The notes below the pieces were generated by a model. The model saw only the letters and a program-made list of their open reading frames with translations. It was not told the origin of the DNA and ran no database searches. Of a stretch of 64,000 nt of DNA, positions 54,540 through 63,790 are shown piece by piece (position 1 is the stretch's first letter; each line of letters starts with the position of its first letter). Source of the DNA: Acidobacteriaceae bacterium (GTDB lineage Bacteria; Acidobacteriota; Terriglobia; Bryobacterales; Bryobacteraceae); the NCBI GenBank assembly GCA_903970405.1, contig CAJCIT010000161.1, positions 28,814-92,813 of the forward strand. The letters run 5' to 3'. The position numbers and the translations under genes were made by a program.

Positions 54540-56276
54540 ATGCGACCAAGAGCGATCCCGTTTCTCGCTCCCAGAACCGATCGCCGGAGATCCGAGGATT
54601 GTTACTACGAGACGAGAGCCCGCGGGTTGGCGGTCTTAAACGCGCCCCTCTTAAACAAAGGAACCGCCTTCACCCATGAGGAGCGCAGGGCGCTCGGGCT
54701 GATCGGCTTGCTGCCGCCGGAGATCAGCACGCTCGAGGAGCAAGTCAAACGAGCGTACACCCAGTACGACCGGCTGCAGGATGCCCTGAGCAAGAATGTC
54801 TACCTGACTGCTCTTCACGACCGCAACGAGGTCTTGTTTTACCGGTTGTTCTCGGAGCATCTGCGCGAAATGATACCCATCGTGAACGACCTGACGGTAG
54901 GCATGGCGATGGAGCAGTACCATCACGAATGCCGTCCGCCGCGGGGCATCTATCTTTCCATCAACCACGTCGACGAGATTGACGAAGCTTTTTCCAATCT
55001 GGGCGCCGGCCCTGGCGACATCGACCTGATTCTCGCCACGGACGCCGAACACGTTCTCGGTATCGGCGATTGGGGCATCGGCGGCATCGAAGTGTCCATC
55101 GGCAAGCTGGCTATCTGCACCGCCGCGGGCGGCATCGACCCCGCGCGAGTCGTTCCGGTAATGCTCGATGTGGGCACCAACCGGGAGACCTTGCTCAACG
55201 ATCCAATGTACATTGGAAACCGCCGCCCCAGGGTTCGCGGAGCCCGGTACGACGAGTTCATTGAGGCTTACGTCAGCTCTGTAACAAGGCTTTTCCCTCA
55301 TGCACTGTTGCAATTTGAGGATTTTGCTCCGGGTAATGGAAGGCGGATATTGGAGAAGTACCGTGACCGCGTTTGCATCTTTAATGACGACATGGAAGGG
55401 ACAGGCGCCATCACGCTGGCGGCGGCGATTTCCGCGGTCCGGATCTGCGGTACTCCATTGCGTAACCAGCGCATTGTCATCTTCGGCGCGGGAACGGCTG
55501 GAATCGGCGTCGCAGATCAGCTTCGAGACGCCATGGTGCGCGATGGGTTGACCGAAGAGGACGCAACGCGGCGCTTCTGGTGCGTGGACCGGATGGGATT
55601 ATTGACCGCGGACATGGGCAACCGGCTCCACGACTTCCAGACCGCCTACGCGCGTCCCCCTACCCAAAGCCAAGGCTGGAGACACGATCCCAATGACAAC
55701 AGCATTGACTTAGCCGAGGTTGTTCACCGCGTAAAGCCGACGATGCTGATCGGCGCCTCAAGCAGCCCCGGCACGTTCACCGAGGCAATTGTAAGGGACA
55801 TGGCGGCTCATACGGAACGCCCGATCGTTTTTGCGCTTTCAAATCCCGCGGCGCGATCCGAAGCCATCCCGGCCGATCTCATCGCGTGGACTGACGGGCG
55901 CGCGTTGATCGCCACCGGCAGTCCGTTCGCCCCCATTACTCATAAGGGCGTTACTTACGTCGTCGCTCAGATAAACAACGCCATGCTTTATCCGGGCCTG
56001 GCGCTGGGCACGATTGTAGCGCGCGCCAGACGGATCAGCAGCGGAATGTTCGCCGCGGCGGCGAACGCCGCCTCCAGCATGGTTGCGGTCCGGCAAGCCG
56101 GCGCGTCGCTGCTCCCTCAGATTGACGATTTGCGCACCGTTTCGGTGACCGTAGCGGCGGCGGTTGCCGAGGCGGCTTGCGCCGAAGGCTTGGCCGGCGT
56201 CAGAATTGACGACATCGTTCAGGAAGTGCACGACGCCATGTGGCAGCCGAATTACTGCCAGGTCCGGGCGTCGTGA
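54540..56276 (+). CDS. maeA: NAD(P)-dependent malic enzyme
   Basis: 578 aa. Oxidative decarboxylation of malate to pyruvate. ATG at 54540 has AAGGA nine bases upstream. Malic-enzyme N-terminal fold (RGLAVLNAPLLNKGTAFTHEER), catalytic-domain blocks LATDAEHVLGIGDWG, then FNDDMEGTGAI (usual FNDDIQGT) and Rossmann motif GAGTAGIGVA. The Q-to-E change in the metal loop is unusual but tolerable. The NAD versus NADP choice cannot be read from sequence. Its neighbours are cell-surface genes, so the location seems incidental. Confidence 0.92.
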   Translation: MRPRAIPFLAPRTDRRRSEDCYYETRARGLAVLNAPLLNKGTAFTHEERRALGLIGLLPPEISTLEEQVKRAYTQYDRLQDALSKNVYLTALHDRNEVLFYRLFSEHLREMIPIVNDLTVGMAMEQYHHECRPPRGIYLSINHVDEIDEAFSNLGAGPGDIDLILATDAEHVLGIGDWGIGGIEVSIGKLAICTAAGGIDPARVVPVMLDVGTNRETLLNDPMYIGNRRPRVRGARYDEFIEAYVSSVTRLFPHALLQFEDFAPGNGRRILEKYRDRVCIFNDDMEGTGAITLAAAISAVRICGTPLRNQRIVIFGAGTAGIGVADQLRDAMVRDGLTEEDATRRFWCVDRMGLLTADMGNRLHDFQTAYARPPTQSQGWRHDPNDNSIDLAEVVHRVKPTMLIGASSSPGTFTEAIVRDMAAHTERPIVFALSNPAARSEAIPADLIAWTDGRALIATGSPFAPITHKGVTYVVAQINNAMLYPGLALGTIVARARRISSGMFAAAANAASSMVAVRQAGASLLPQIDDLRTVSVTVAAAVAEAACAEGLAGVRIDDIVQEVHDAMWQPNYCQVRAS

Positions 56277-56287
56277 GGGGGCCTCGC

Positions 56288-57244
56288 ATGTTCGAATCCA
56301 TCCTCCTGGCTCTTGCCCTGTTGCTGCCGGGGGGGCTCAAGCAAGATGCCAAAGCTCAAGCTTCGGATCCGTATAAGATTTCAGTCAACGTCGATCTGGT
56401 GTTGCTGCAGGCCACCGTGCATAACCGCAAAGGCGGATTTGTTTCCGGCCTGACCGAACCCGATTTTGAGTTGTATGAAGACGGTGTCCGCCAATCCATC
56501 CGGTTCTTCCGCCATGAAGACGTTCCGGTGACCGTGGGACTGGTCATCGACCACAGCGGCAGCATGCTGCATAAGATGCCGGAAGTAGTCGCGGCCGCCC
56601 GCACCTTTGTCCAGTCCAGCCGCGCGGACGATCAGATGTTCGTCGTCAACTTCAACGACTACGTATCCAGCGGCCCAGGGGGTAAGCTGCCGGGTTCAGG
56701 GCGCCTCACCAATAGTTCGGAACAGCTCGCCGTCGCCATCACGAGCATGCCCACTATCGGCATGACGGCGCTTTACGATGCCGTCATCATCGCACTGGAC
56801 GAACTACATTCCGGTCAGGCTGACAAAAAAGCTCTGATTGTGATCAGCGATGGCGGCGACAACGCCAGCAAACATAAACTAGCCGAAGTGTTGCAGAAGG
56901 CCGGCGAATCCACCGCGCTTATCTACACCATCGGCATCTTCGACCAGGACGACCGCGACCGGAACCCGGCTGTCCTGCGCCGGCTGGCGGCGGTTACGGG
57001 CGGCGAGGCTTTCTTCCCCGAACGGCTCGAAGACGTGGTTTCCATTTGCGAACGGGTCGCGCGCGACATCCGGAATCAATATACCCTGGGATACGTTTCC
57101 AGTAACACGGCTAGGACCGGTTCGTTTCGAGCCATTCGGCTTGTGGCCCGCTCCGCCGACGGCGGAAAGGCTGTCGTGCGAACGCGCTCAGGGTATATCG
57201 CTGGAGGCGAATCGCCGCCGGCGAGCGGCAGAGGCGCTCAATGA
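56288..57244 (+). CDS. Secreted VWFA-domain protein (acidobacterial type)
   Basis: 318 aa. ATG at 56288 follows GAGGGGG and begins a signal peptide (FESILLALALLLPGG). VWFA domain with an intact metal site DHSGSM (MIDAS) and SDGGDN. Typical acidobacterial frame YKISVNVDLVLLQATV at its start. It has no sorting signal of its own. Its stop overlaps the sortase start (ATGA), so the two are coupled. Probably a surface adhesin-like factor or a partner of the sortase. Confidence 0.85.
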   Translation: MFESILLALALLLPGGLKQDAKAQASDPYKISVNVDLVLLQATVHNRKGGFVSGLTEPDFELYEDGVRQSIRFFRHEDVPVTVGLVIDHSGSMLHKMPEVVAAARTFVQSSRADDQMFVVNFNDYVSSGPGGKLPGSGRLTNSSEQLAVAITSMPTIGMTALYDAVIIALDELHSGQADKKALIVISDGGDNASKHKLAEVLQKAGESTALIYTIGIFDQDDRDRNPAVLRRLAAVTGGEAFFPERLEDVVSICERVARDIRNQYTLGYVSSNTARTGSFRAIRLVARSADGGKAVVRTRSGYIAGGESPPASGRGAQ

Positions 57245-57840
57245 CGTTTGTCATTGACCGAAAATCGCTTTGTGTCCTGCTCGTACGGAGCCGTCAACTG
57301 CTCCTCACCGCGGCTGTGGTGCTGCTTGCCTATTGCGTGTTCAATTTGGCCGGTGGATGGATGTTTCAGAATAACGGGGGCCGGCAATTCGACCGGTTGT
57401 TGCTTCGCCGGCCGCCGGCTGTGCGCGAAACGACTCCGGGAGCCATCGCCGAAGGGCTCGTCGGCCGCATAACCATTCCACGGCTGGGCCTTTCGGTACT
57501 TATCGCCGAAGGCGCGGATGGCGCGACATTGAGCCGTGCCGTGGGTCATCTTCCCGGGACGGCGCTGCCTGGACAGAGCGGCAATGTCGTCCTTTCGGGT
57601 CACCGTGATACTTATTTTCGCCCATTGCGCAAGATCGAGCGCGAAGACGTGATTACGGTGTCAACACTGGCTGGCGAGTATCGCTATCGAGTGGTTTCAA
57701 CGAAAGTGGTCAGTCCCACGGATGTATCGGTGCTGACTGCCGGCGTCCGGCAGACCCTCACGCTGATTACTTGTTACCCCTTCTATTTCATTGGGCCAGC
57801 GCCTGACCGGTTCATTGTTCAAGCGGAAAGAATCGCGTAA
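57241..57840 (+). CDS. Sortase (class D/E-like transpeptidase)
   Basis: 199 aa. N-terminal membrane helix (LLLTAAVVLLAYCVFNLAG), sortase barrel with catalytic H121 (LSGHRDTYF), C178 (TLITCYPF, the TLxTC motif) and R190. Cleaves LPxT-type signals in secreted proteins and transfers them to a cell-surface amine. Sortases are rare in diderms. It is coupled to the VWFA gene, with a candidate substrate at 53728. Confidence 0.9.
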   Translation: MTFVIDRKSLCVLLVRSRQLLLTAAVVLLAYCVFNLAGGWMFQNNGGRQFDRLLLRRPPAVRETTPGAIAEGLVGRITIPRLGLSVLIAEGADGATLSRAVGHLPGTALPGQSGNVVLSGHRDTYFRPLRKIEREDVITVSTLAGEYRYRVVSTKVVSPTDVSVLTAGVRQTLTLITCYPFYFIGPAPDRFIVQAERIA

Positions 57841-57876
57841 CAAAGCGACCATGGTCATAGTCTCACCTGTGAAACC

Positions 57877-58033
57877 GCGCACAACGGCCCACCACGTGCT
57901 TGTGCGCTTCCGTGAACCGCGCACGGCGGCCCGCTGCTGGCCTGTGCGCTCTTGTGAACGGCATACAACGGCCACCACGGCCACAATGGACTTGTGTGCC
58001 TTTTGTGAACTGCGCCACAGCCAGTGTGTGCGC
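57877..58033 (+). repeat. Tandem hairpin repeat family B, four units
   Basis: Units at 57877-57907, 57919-57949, about 57960-58000 and 58012-58033. The first three are spaced 41-42 bases apart and linked by a TGTGAAC-like joint. Each has GCGCAC-type arms and inner GGCC blocks; later units are degenerate. It fills the 219-base gap between the sortase and the glycosyltransferase gene. Same family as 41465 and 41642. Confidence 0.65.
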
Positions 58034-58059
58034 TGTAGAGCTGAAATGGAGTTGCCTTT

Positions 58060-60348
58060 ATGCTAGAGACCTCTAGGGTTCGCAAAATCGCCTTTGTCGG
58101 GGATCATCTGCCGCGCAAATGCGGCATTGCCACGTTTACGTCAGACCTGCTTGCCGCGGTGGCGATGGCGCACCCGCAAAGCGAGTGTTTTTGCGTCTCG
58201 GTGAATGACGTAAAAGGTGGCTACGAATATCCGGAATGCGTTCACTTCGAGATTGACGAGGAGGACTTGTCATCCTACCTGCGCGCCGCCGACTTCCTCA
58301 ATATCAGCAACGTCGACATCGTCTGTCTGCAGCATGAGTTCGGTATCTTTGGCGGGACGGCGGGCGGACACATCCTGGCCTTCCTGCGGGAATTACGTAT
58401 GCCGGTTGTCACCACCCTGCACACCGTGCTGGCTGAGCCGCGCGCCGACCAGCGGCGCGTGATGCGCGAGCTGATTTCGCTTTCGGCGCGAGTGGTGGTC
58501 ATGGCCAAGCGCGGGCAGCAAATGCTTCAGGATATCTATGACGCGCCTTCCTCGAAGATCGATCTGATTGCGCACGGCATTCCCGACGTGGGGTTCGTGG
58601 ACCCAACCTATTTCAAGGATCAGTTTGGCGTGGAAGGAAAGACAGTGCTTCTCACATTTGGCCTGCTTTCCCCAAACAAGGGCATCGAGTACGTGCTCAA
58701 CGCCCTGCCGGAAGTTCTGGCCGAGTTTCCCGATGTCGTCTACATTGTCCTGGGGGCCACCCACCCGAATGAACTGCGTGAGCACGGCGAAGCCTATCGC
58801 GTTAATCTGGAAATGCTCGCGAAGAAAAACCGGATCGAGAAGAATGTAATCTTCTATAACGATTTCGTGGATCTCGAGAACCTGAAAGAGTTCATCGGCG
58901 CCGCCGATCTCTACATCACCCCTTATCTGAACGAAGCGCAGATCACCTCCGGCACGCTCGCCTACACGTTTGGGTCCGGCAAAGCAGTGGTTTCCACGCC
59001 GTATTGGCACGCGTCCGAACTTCTAGCGGATGATCGGGGCGTCCTGGTCCCTTTCGCCAATGCCCCGGCCATCGCGCGCGAGGTCATCGGATTGCTGAGC
59101 GACGACACACGGCGGCATGCCATTCGTAAGAACGCCTATCGCCTCGGGCGGGAGATGGTTTGGAGCAATGTCGCTCTGCTCTACATGCGTTCCTTTGAGC
59201 TTTCGCGTACGCAAGGGGCGGCCTCCTCCCGAAAACCCGTGCCCATGAAAACGCTCGACCAGCGGCCTCGGGAACTTCCGGTGTTGAAACTAGATCACCT
59301 TTCGCGGATGACCGATTCCACCGGGGTTTTCCAGCATGCTACATTTAGCATTCCCAATTTCTCCGAGGGCTATTGCACTGACGACAACGCGCGCGCGTTC
59401 ATCCTCGCGGTGATGCTTGGTGAGTTAGGCGGGGATTCGGAGCGGTTGTGCGGCATCACCACCACCTGCGCCGCCTTTTTGCACCACGCATTCGACAGCG
59501 ACACCAAACGCTTCCATAACCACATGAGCTTTGACCGGCGCTGGCTTGACCATCAGGGATCGGAGGATAGTCAAGGCCGCGCTCTGTGGGCGCTCGGAGT
59601 CGGCGTGGGCCGTTCGCCTTTACGCAGCTTCCAGATGATGGCGGGGCGGCTCTTCTCCCAAGCCTTGCCGGTTCTGACTGAGTTCACTTCTCCGCGCGCC
59701 TGGGCCTTCGGCCTGCTCGGTATTCATGAGTACCTTGGGCGGCTGCGCGGCGACAGCTTGGTTACCCAGATTCGCGAAATTCTGACTGGCCGGCTGATGG
59801 ATCTCCTCGAGCGTAATGAAACTCCTGACTGGTGCTGGTTTGAAAAGGAGCTGTCCTATGACAATGCCAAGCTGGCGCACGCTTTGATTCTCAGTGGACA
59901 CGCCACCGGGCAACACGACGTTTTCGAGGGAGGGCTGCGCGCCTTACGCTGGCTGAACGAACTGCAGATCTCAGAGAAAGGTCACTTTCGACCGATCGGC
60001 AGCAATGGCTTCTATCAACGGGGAGGCGTCTGCGCCAGCTTCGATCAGCAACCTATTGAGGCGCACGCCATGGTATCGGCGTGTCTTGAAGCCTATCGCG
60101 CCACTGCCGACTTCTGGTGGTATGAGCAGGCGCTGCGGGCCTTCGATTGGTTCCTTGGCTGGAATGACTTGGGCGTCGAGCTCTACTCCCCCGATACCGG
60201 CGGGTGCAACGATGGACTGCACGTCGATCGCGTGAACGGAAACCAAGGCGCCGAGTCCACCCTCGCGTGCCTCCTGTCACTCGCCGAGATGCGCCTCACG
60301 CAGGACATGGTGACGAGTTTCAAGGAGCCGATTGCCATCGGTGCGTAA
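58060..60348 (+). CDS. GT4 glycosyltransferase with C-terminal (alpha/alpha) toroid domain
   Basis: 762 aa. N-terminal half is GT-B, GT4-like (VGDHLPRKCGIATFTSDLL, GLLSPNKGIEYVL, ITSGTLAYTFGSGKAVVSTPY). The second half (about residue 400 on) is a helical barrel, as in GH families acting on mannans (NFSEGYCTDDNARAF, ETPDWCWFEKELSYDNAKL, GNQGAESTLACLLSLAEM). The fusion occurs next to GH130 genes in many bacteria. Probably polymerises or remodels a mannose-containing oligosaccharide. Confidence 0.85.
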   Translation: MLETSRVRKIAFVGDHLPRKCGIATFTSDLLAAVAMAHPQSECFCVSVNDVKGGYEYPECVHFEIDEEDLSSYLRAADFLNISNVDIVCLQHEFGIFGGTAGGHILAFLRELRMPVVTTLHTVLAEPRADQRRVMRELISLSARVVVMAKRGQQMLQDIYDAPSSKIDLIAHGIPDVGFVDPTYFKDQFGVEGKTVLLTFGLLSPNKGIEYVLNALPEVLAEFPDVVYIVLGATHPNELREHGEAYRVNLEMLAKKNRIEKNVIFYNDFVDLENLKEFIGAADLYITPYLNEAQITSGTLAYTFGSGKAVVSTPYWHASELLADDRGVLVPFANAPAIAREVIGLLSDDTRRHAIRKNAYRLGREMVWSNVALLYMRSFELSRTQGAASSRKPVPMKTLDQRPRELPVLKLDHLSRMTDSTGVFQHATFSIPNFSEGYCTDDNARAFILAVMLGELGGDSERLCGITTTCAAFLHHAFDSDTKRFHNHMSFDRRWLDHQGSEDSQGRALWALGVGVGRSPLRSFQMMAGRLFSQALPVLTEFTSPRAWAFGLLGIHEYLGRLRGDSLVTQIREILTGRLMDLLERNETPDWCWFEKELSYDNAKLAHALILSGHATGQHDVFEGGLRALRWLNELQISEKGHFRPIGSNGFYQRGGVCASFDQQPIEAHAMVSACLEAYRATADFWWYEQALRAFDWFLGWNDLGVELYSPDTGGCNDGLHVDRVNGNQGAESTLACLLSLAEMRLTQDMVTSFKEPIAIGA

Positions 60349-60356
60349 CCTCTCTC

Positions 60357-61823
60357 ATGAATACTTTGTTGAATGCCCTTCACGTCGAACGTACGCCCAC
60401 CATTCTGAAGCCAGACCAGTCACGGGTCCTCCTGCGGCCTTTCGTTCCCGGCGATGCGGAACGGATCGGCAGAATCATTTCCCGGATCATGTTGCTTTCC
60501 GAAGATCAAGTCGGCCCGTTGCTGGAAGGGATCTATCAGGAATTCTCTCCGCGGCATCACCGCATCCGCGATTCCTTCCTGGAACGCTTTGAACAGATCC
60601 GCGATTCAATGCCCGACGTCGAAATATCCGACCAACGGCGTCAGTTGATCGGCTGCTACTTCCTCGCCGAGTACTCGCTCGAAGGCGCCGCGCTGTTTAA
60701 TCCGTCAATTGTTCCGCATCCGAATCAGAGGGACCTCCCGCCGGGCGCCCTCCGATTCATCTTGAGCCTGCGCGCCACTGGCGAAGGGCATATCTCGTCC
60801 ATTACCTTTCGAACGGGTATCATCCATGCGGACCAACGGGTCGAGGTATTTCCGCCAGGCAGGTTCCTCGCCGAGCCGCGCCAGATCCCGAACGTGCACT
60901 ACGATAAGGCGCTCTTCATCCGAAAGCTCTCTGAGTTGGGTTTAAAGGGTGACTTCACGCGCCGCGTCATGAACAGGCTGGGCGAATCGTTCGAACTCGA
61001 AGAGCTGCGCACCAGCCTCAATACCGAACAAGCCCGGCTCCTCGATGGAATGGTAGCCGAGGGTCCAAACACCGCTCAGGGCATCTGGATGCTGGCCCGA
61101 TCGAACTACGAAGTGCAATTCCAGCAGGAGCAGGATATCTCTGAGCGTATTATTTTCCCGGCAACCCCTTCCCAGCGCAATGGCATTGAAGACGCCCGGT
61201 TCGTTTGTTTTGAGTGCCACGACGGCCGTTCGCAATACTACGCCACTTTTACAGCCTACGATGGCAAGGTGGTTGTGCCGGAACTCGTCGAGACATCGGA
61301 TTTCCTTCGCTTTCGTTTCATCACGCTAAACGGTCCAGCCGCCCAGAACAAAGGTATGGCCCTTTTCCCGCGTAAGATCGACGGCCAGTATGCCATGATT
61401 TCAAGGCAAGACAACGAGAATATCTTCCTGATGTATTCCGATAACGTCCACTTCTGGAATCAGTCCGTGCCGCTGCTTCAGCCGGCCTTCCCCTGGGAGC
61501 TGGTCCAACTTGGCAATTGCGGATCTCCCATTGAAACCGAAGCCGGTTGGTTGGTGCTCAGCCACGGCGTCGGACCCATGCGCAAATACTGCATCGGCGC
61601 CTTTCTCCTCGATCTCAAAGATCCCACAAGGGTCATTGGCCGCCTTCACGAACCTTTGCTCAAACCCGAGCAAAGCGAACGGGAGGGCTATGTCCCGAAT
61701 GCGGTCTACACGTGCGGCGCGCTAGTTCACCAGGGCGTACTGATCATCCCGTACGGCTTGGCCGATCACGCCACTGGCTTTGCCACCGTCCCGCTCAATG
61801 AAGTCCTGGGGTCGATGCAATAG
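60357..61823 (+). CDS. GH130 family beta-mannoside phosphorylase/hydrolase-like
   Basis: 488 aa. ATG 60357, nine bases after the preceding stop. Five-bladed propeller fold; NGIEDARFVCFE holds the conserved Asp, and HGVGPMRKYCIGAFLLDL with NAVYTCGAL is typical of the large GH130 group. An N-terminal extension of about 90 residues precedes the propeller. It processes beta-mannosides by phosphorolysis or hydrolysis. Middle gene of a GT4-GH130-GT4 cluster. Confidence 0.87.
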   Translation: MNTLLNALHVERTPTILKPDQSRVLLRPFVPGDAERIGRIISRIMLLSEDQVGPLLEGIYQEFSPRHHRIRDSFLERFEQIRDSMPDVEISDQRRQLIGCYFLAEYSLEGAALFNPSIVPHPNQRDLPPGALRFILSLRATGEGHISSITFRTGIIHADQRVEVFPPGRFLAEPRQIPNVHYDKALFIRKLSELGLKGDFTRRVMNRLGESFELEELRTSLNTEQARLLDGMVAEGPNTAQGIWMLARSNYEVQFQQEQDISERIIFPATPSQRNGIEDARFVCFECHDGRSQYYATFTAYDGKVVVPELVETSDFLRFRFITLNGPAAQNKGMALFPRKIDGQYAMISRQDNENIFLMYSDNVHFWNQSVPLLQPAFPWELVQLGNCGSPIETEAGWLVLSHGVGPMRKYCIGAFLLDLKDPTRVIGRLHEPLLKPEQSEREGYVPNAVYTCGALVHQGVLIIPYGLADHATGFATVPLNEVLGSMQ

Positions 61824-61857
61824 AAGGGAACTTCGAGTGACATGAAAGTCTCCGGAC

Positions 61858-62889
61858 ATGTCCGCTAAGAAGGTGGCGGTTCTCGCCCCCGTCGCCTGGC
61901 GCACTCCGCCGCGGCAATACGGAGCCTGGGAGACTGTGGCGGGCAATATTGCGGAAGGGTTAGTGGAACGCGGCTGGGATGTCACGCTCTTTGCCACCAA
62001 AGACTCCGTGACTCGCGCCCGCCTGCATGCTGTGATTGAGCGCGGGTATGAGGAAGACCGAAGCATCGATCCCAAGGTCGCCGAATACCGCCACATCTCC
62101 GAAGTGTTCGAGCAGGCTTCCCAATTCGATCTGATTCATAGCCACTACGACTTCATGGCGCTGGCGTATTCGCGGCTCGTCAGGACGCCGGTGCTGACCA
62201 CGATTCACGGGTTCTCATCGCCCCAGATTATGCCCGTCTACGAGAAGTATGGGGACGGATACTTCGTTTCGATCAGCGATTCCGACCGCGCACCCGGGCT
62301 CAATTACGTGGCGACTGTTTACAACGGGATCGATCTTGCCCTGTATCCATTTCAGGAGCAATGCGGAGACGATCTGATCTTCCTTGGGCGAATCCATCCG
62401 GATAAAGGCGTGCATCTGGCAATCGAGGTTGCCCGGAAGAGCGGTCAAACCCTGGTCATCGCGGGTATCGTTCAAGATGAGGCGTACTTCCGCGATCTGG
62501 TGGAGCCGCACATTGACGGCCGCCAGATCCAATATGTCGGGCCCGTCGGTGTTGACGGTAAGAACGAACTATTCAAGCGGGCCAAAGCCTTACTCCACTT
62601 AAACACCATCCCAGAGCGCTTCGGCCTTGTGCTGGTGGAAGCTAACGCGGCCGGCGTTCCGGTCATCGCGATGGATCTGGGCTCCTGCCGGGAAGTCATT
62701 GAGGAGGGACGAACTGGCTTCCTTGTCAACGATGTCGATTCCGCAATCCAGGCCCTGAGCCGTCTTTCCGAAATCCAGCGGAACGCCTGCCGGAAACGAG
62801 TGGAGGGTTGTTTCTCCGTTCAAACGATGGTTGAAGCCTACGAGGACGTCTACGCCAAGATCTTCGCGCTGGAAGGAATGAACGTCTAA
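61858..62889 (+). CDS. GT4 family glycosyltransferase
   Basis: 343 aa GT-B enzyme. VAVLAPVAWRTPPRQYGAWE at the start, nucleotide-sugar binding half with FLGRIHPDKGVHLAIEVA and ERFGLVLVEANAAGVPVIA. Conserved third member of the cluster with the GT4-toroid and GH130 proteins. Donor sugar unknown, possibly GDP-mannose. Confidence 0.87.
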   Translation: MSAKKVAVLAPVAWRTPPRQYGAWETVAGNIAEGLVERGWDVTLFATKDSVTRARLHAVIERGYEEDRSIDPKVAEYRHISEVFEQASQFDLIHSHYDFMALAYSRLVRTPVLTTIHGFSSPQIMPVYEKYGDGYFVSISDSDRAPGLNYVATVYNGIDLALYPFQEQCGDDLIFLGRIHPDKGVHLAIEVARKSGQTLVIAGIVQDEAYFRDLVEPHIDGRQIQYVGPVGVDGKNELFKRAKALLHLNTIPERFGLVLVEANAAGVPVIAMDLGSCREVIEEGRTGFLVNDVDSAIQALSRLSEIQRNACRKRVEGCFSVQTMVEAYEDVYAKIFALEGMNV

Positions 62890-63177
62890 GGCCTTGTTTT
62901 TCAAAAGCGATCGGCTGGCATAGAGACCAGGACAGGCGGGCTGGCCTGAGACGCAGGTCCAGAACTGCGCCGTCGCAACCGTAACCCATTGAGTCAGGAT
63001 CGGCGTTCTTCGCTCCAGGCTTTGTTTCTGTCGAACACAGCGCGGCGCCTTTCTTTGCGCTTCAAGAACGCTGTGGGCACGAGGCGTTGTCGAAGGTAAC
63101 CGCGACAAACGAAGGCAATGAGGCTACACTTGGGCACCGGATTCGAAGCGGAAATCCCGGTTATAAAGGTGTTAACA
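62890..63177. other. Intergenic region, nothing assigned
   Basis: 288 bases with no credible coding frame, tRNA-like fold or promoter I can support; only the ribosome site AAGGTG of the next gene at 63166-63171 is clear. Confidence 0.4.
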
Positions 63178-63697
63178 ATGATGAGAAGCTTCCTGGCGAT
63201 GGTGCTAACCGTTGCGGGATCGGCCGCCTTAGCGCAAGGTCAGGGTGGCGCAGGCGCCAAGTACGGATCGCGGGATCCATTCGTCTGTAAGTCGAAAAAC
63301 GAGCCGGCGAAGGGCGCGCCGTCGCCGAGCCAAATCAAAAGACTACCTTCGATGCAGCGGTGAGAGCGTGGTGGGGATGATGGGGCCCAAACTCTACCTG
63401 TTGGAGAACATACAAGTAGAAGCCGGCAAAAGCCGTCCGTTTCTGGAAACTGACCGTAACTTTACAGACATCGATAACACTGAGCCGATTTACCCAATCC
63501 GCGGGAGTTATGACTGGTACGTGTGCCACATCAACGAGGTCGGGTTCCCCCCGGGCAAGAACTGCACTCTTTACAAGGAGCCCAGTTGTACTGGCTTTTG
63601 CTACAAAACAACCTTCGGTGACTGGAACTGCACGATGACGGACCGTGCGGCGATTGCGAGGGGACCAGAAAAACTACCGGTGGCGCCTCCCAAATGA
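63178..63697 (+). pseudogene. Secreted Cys-containing protein, frameshifted
   Basis: Signal peptide MMRSFLAMVLTVAGSAALAQ, then SRDPFVCKSKNEPAKGAPS in the first frame to about 63335. The sequence continues in another frame as DYLRCSGESVVGMM, LYLLENIQVEAGKSRPF and Cys-rich DWNC to 63697. Removing one A from the AAAA run near 63338-63341 would join the two parts (IKDYLRC). It is either a real one-base insertion or a sequencing error. AAGGTG precedes the start by six bases. Confidence 0.6.
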
Positions 63698-63790
63698 GGG
63701 CCGAATCACGGCTGCGGACGCACGCCTATTCGCCCCACATCTCAATCGAAATTGTTCCCGGCGCGGCGCCCATATCCCGTATATGGATAT

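Noticed and set aside
57877..58033. CRISPR-like array
   Set aside because: Repeats are imperfect hairpins with roughly 10-base joints that are themselves conserved; there are no unique spacers and no cas genes.
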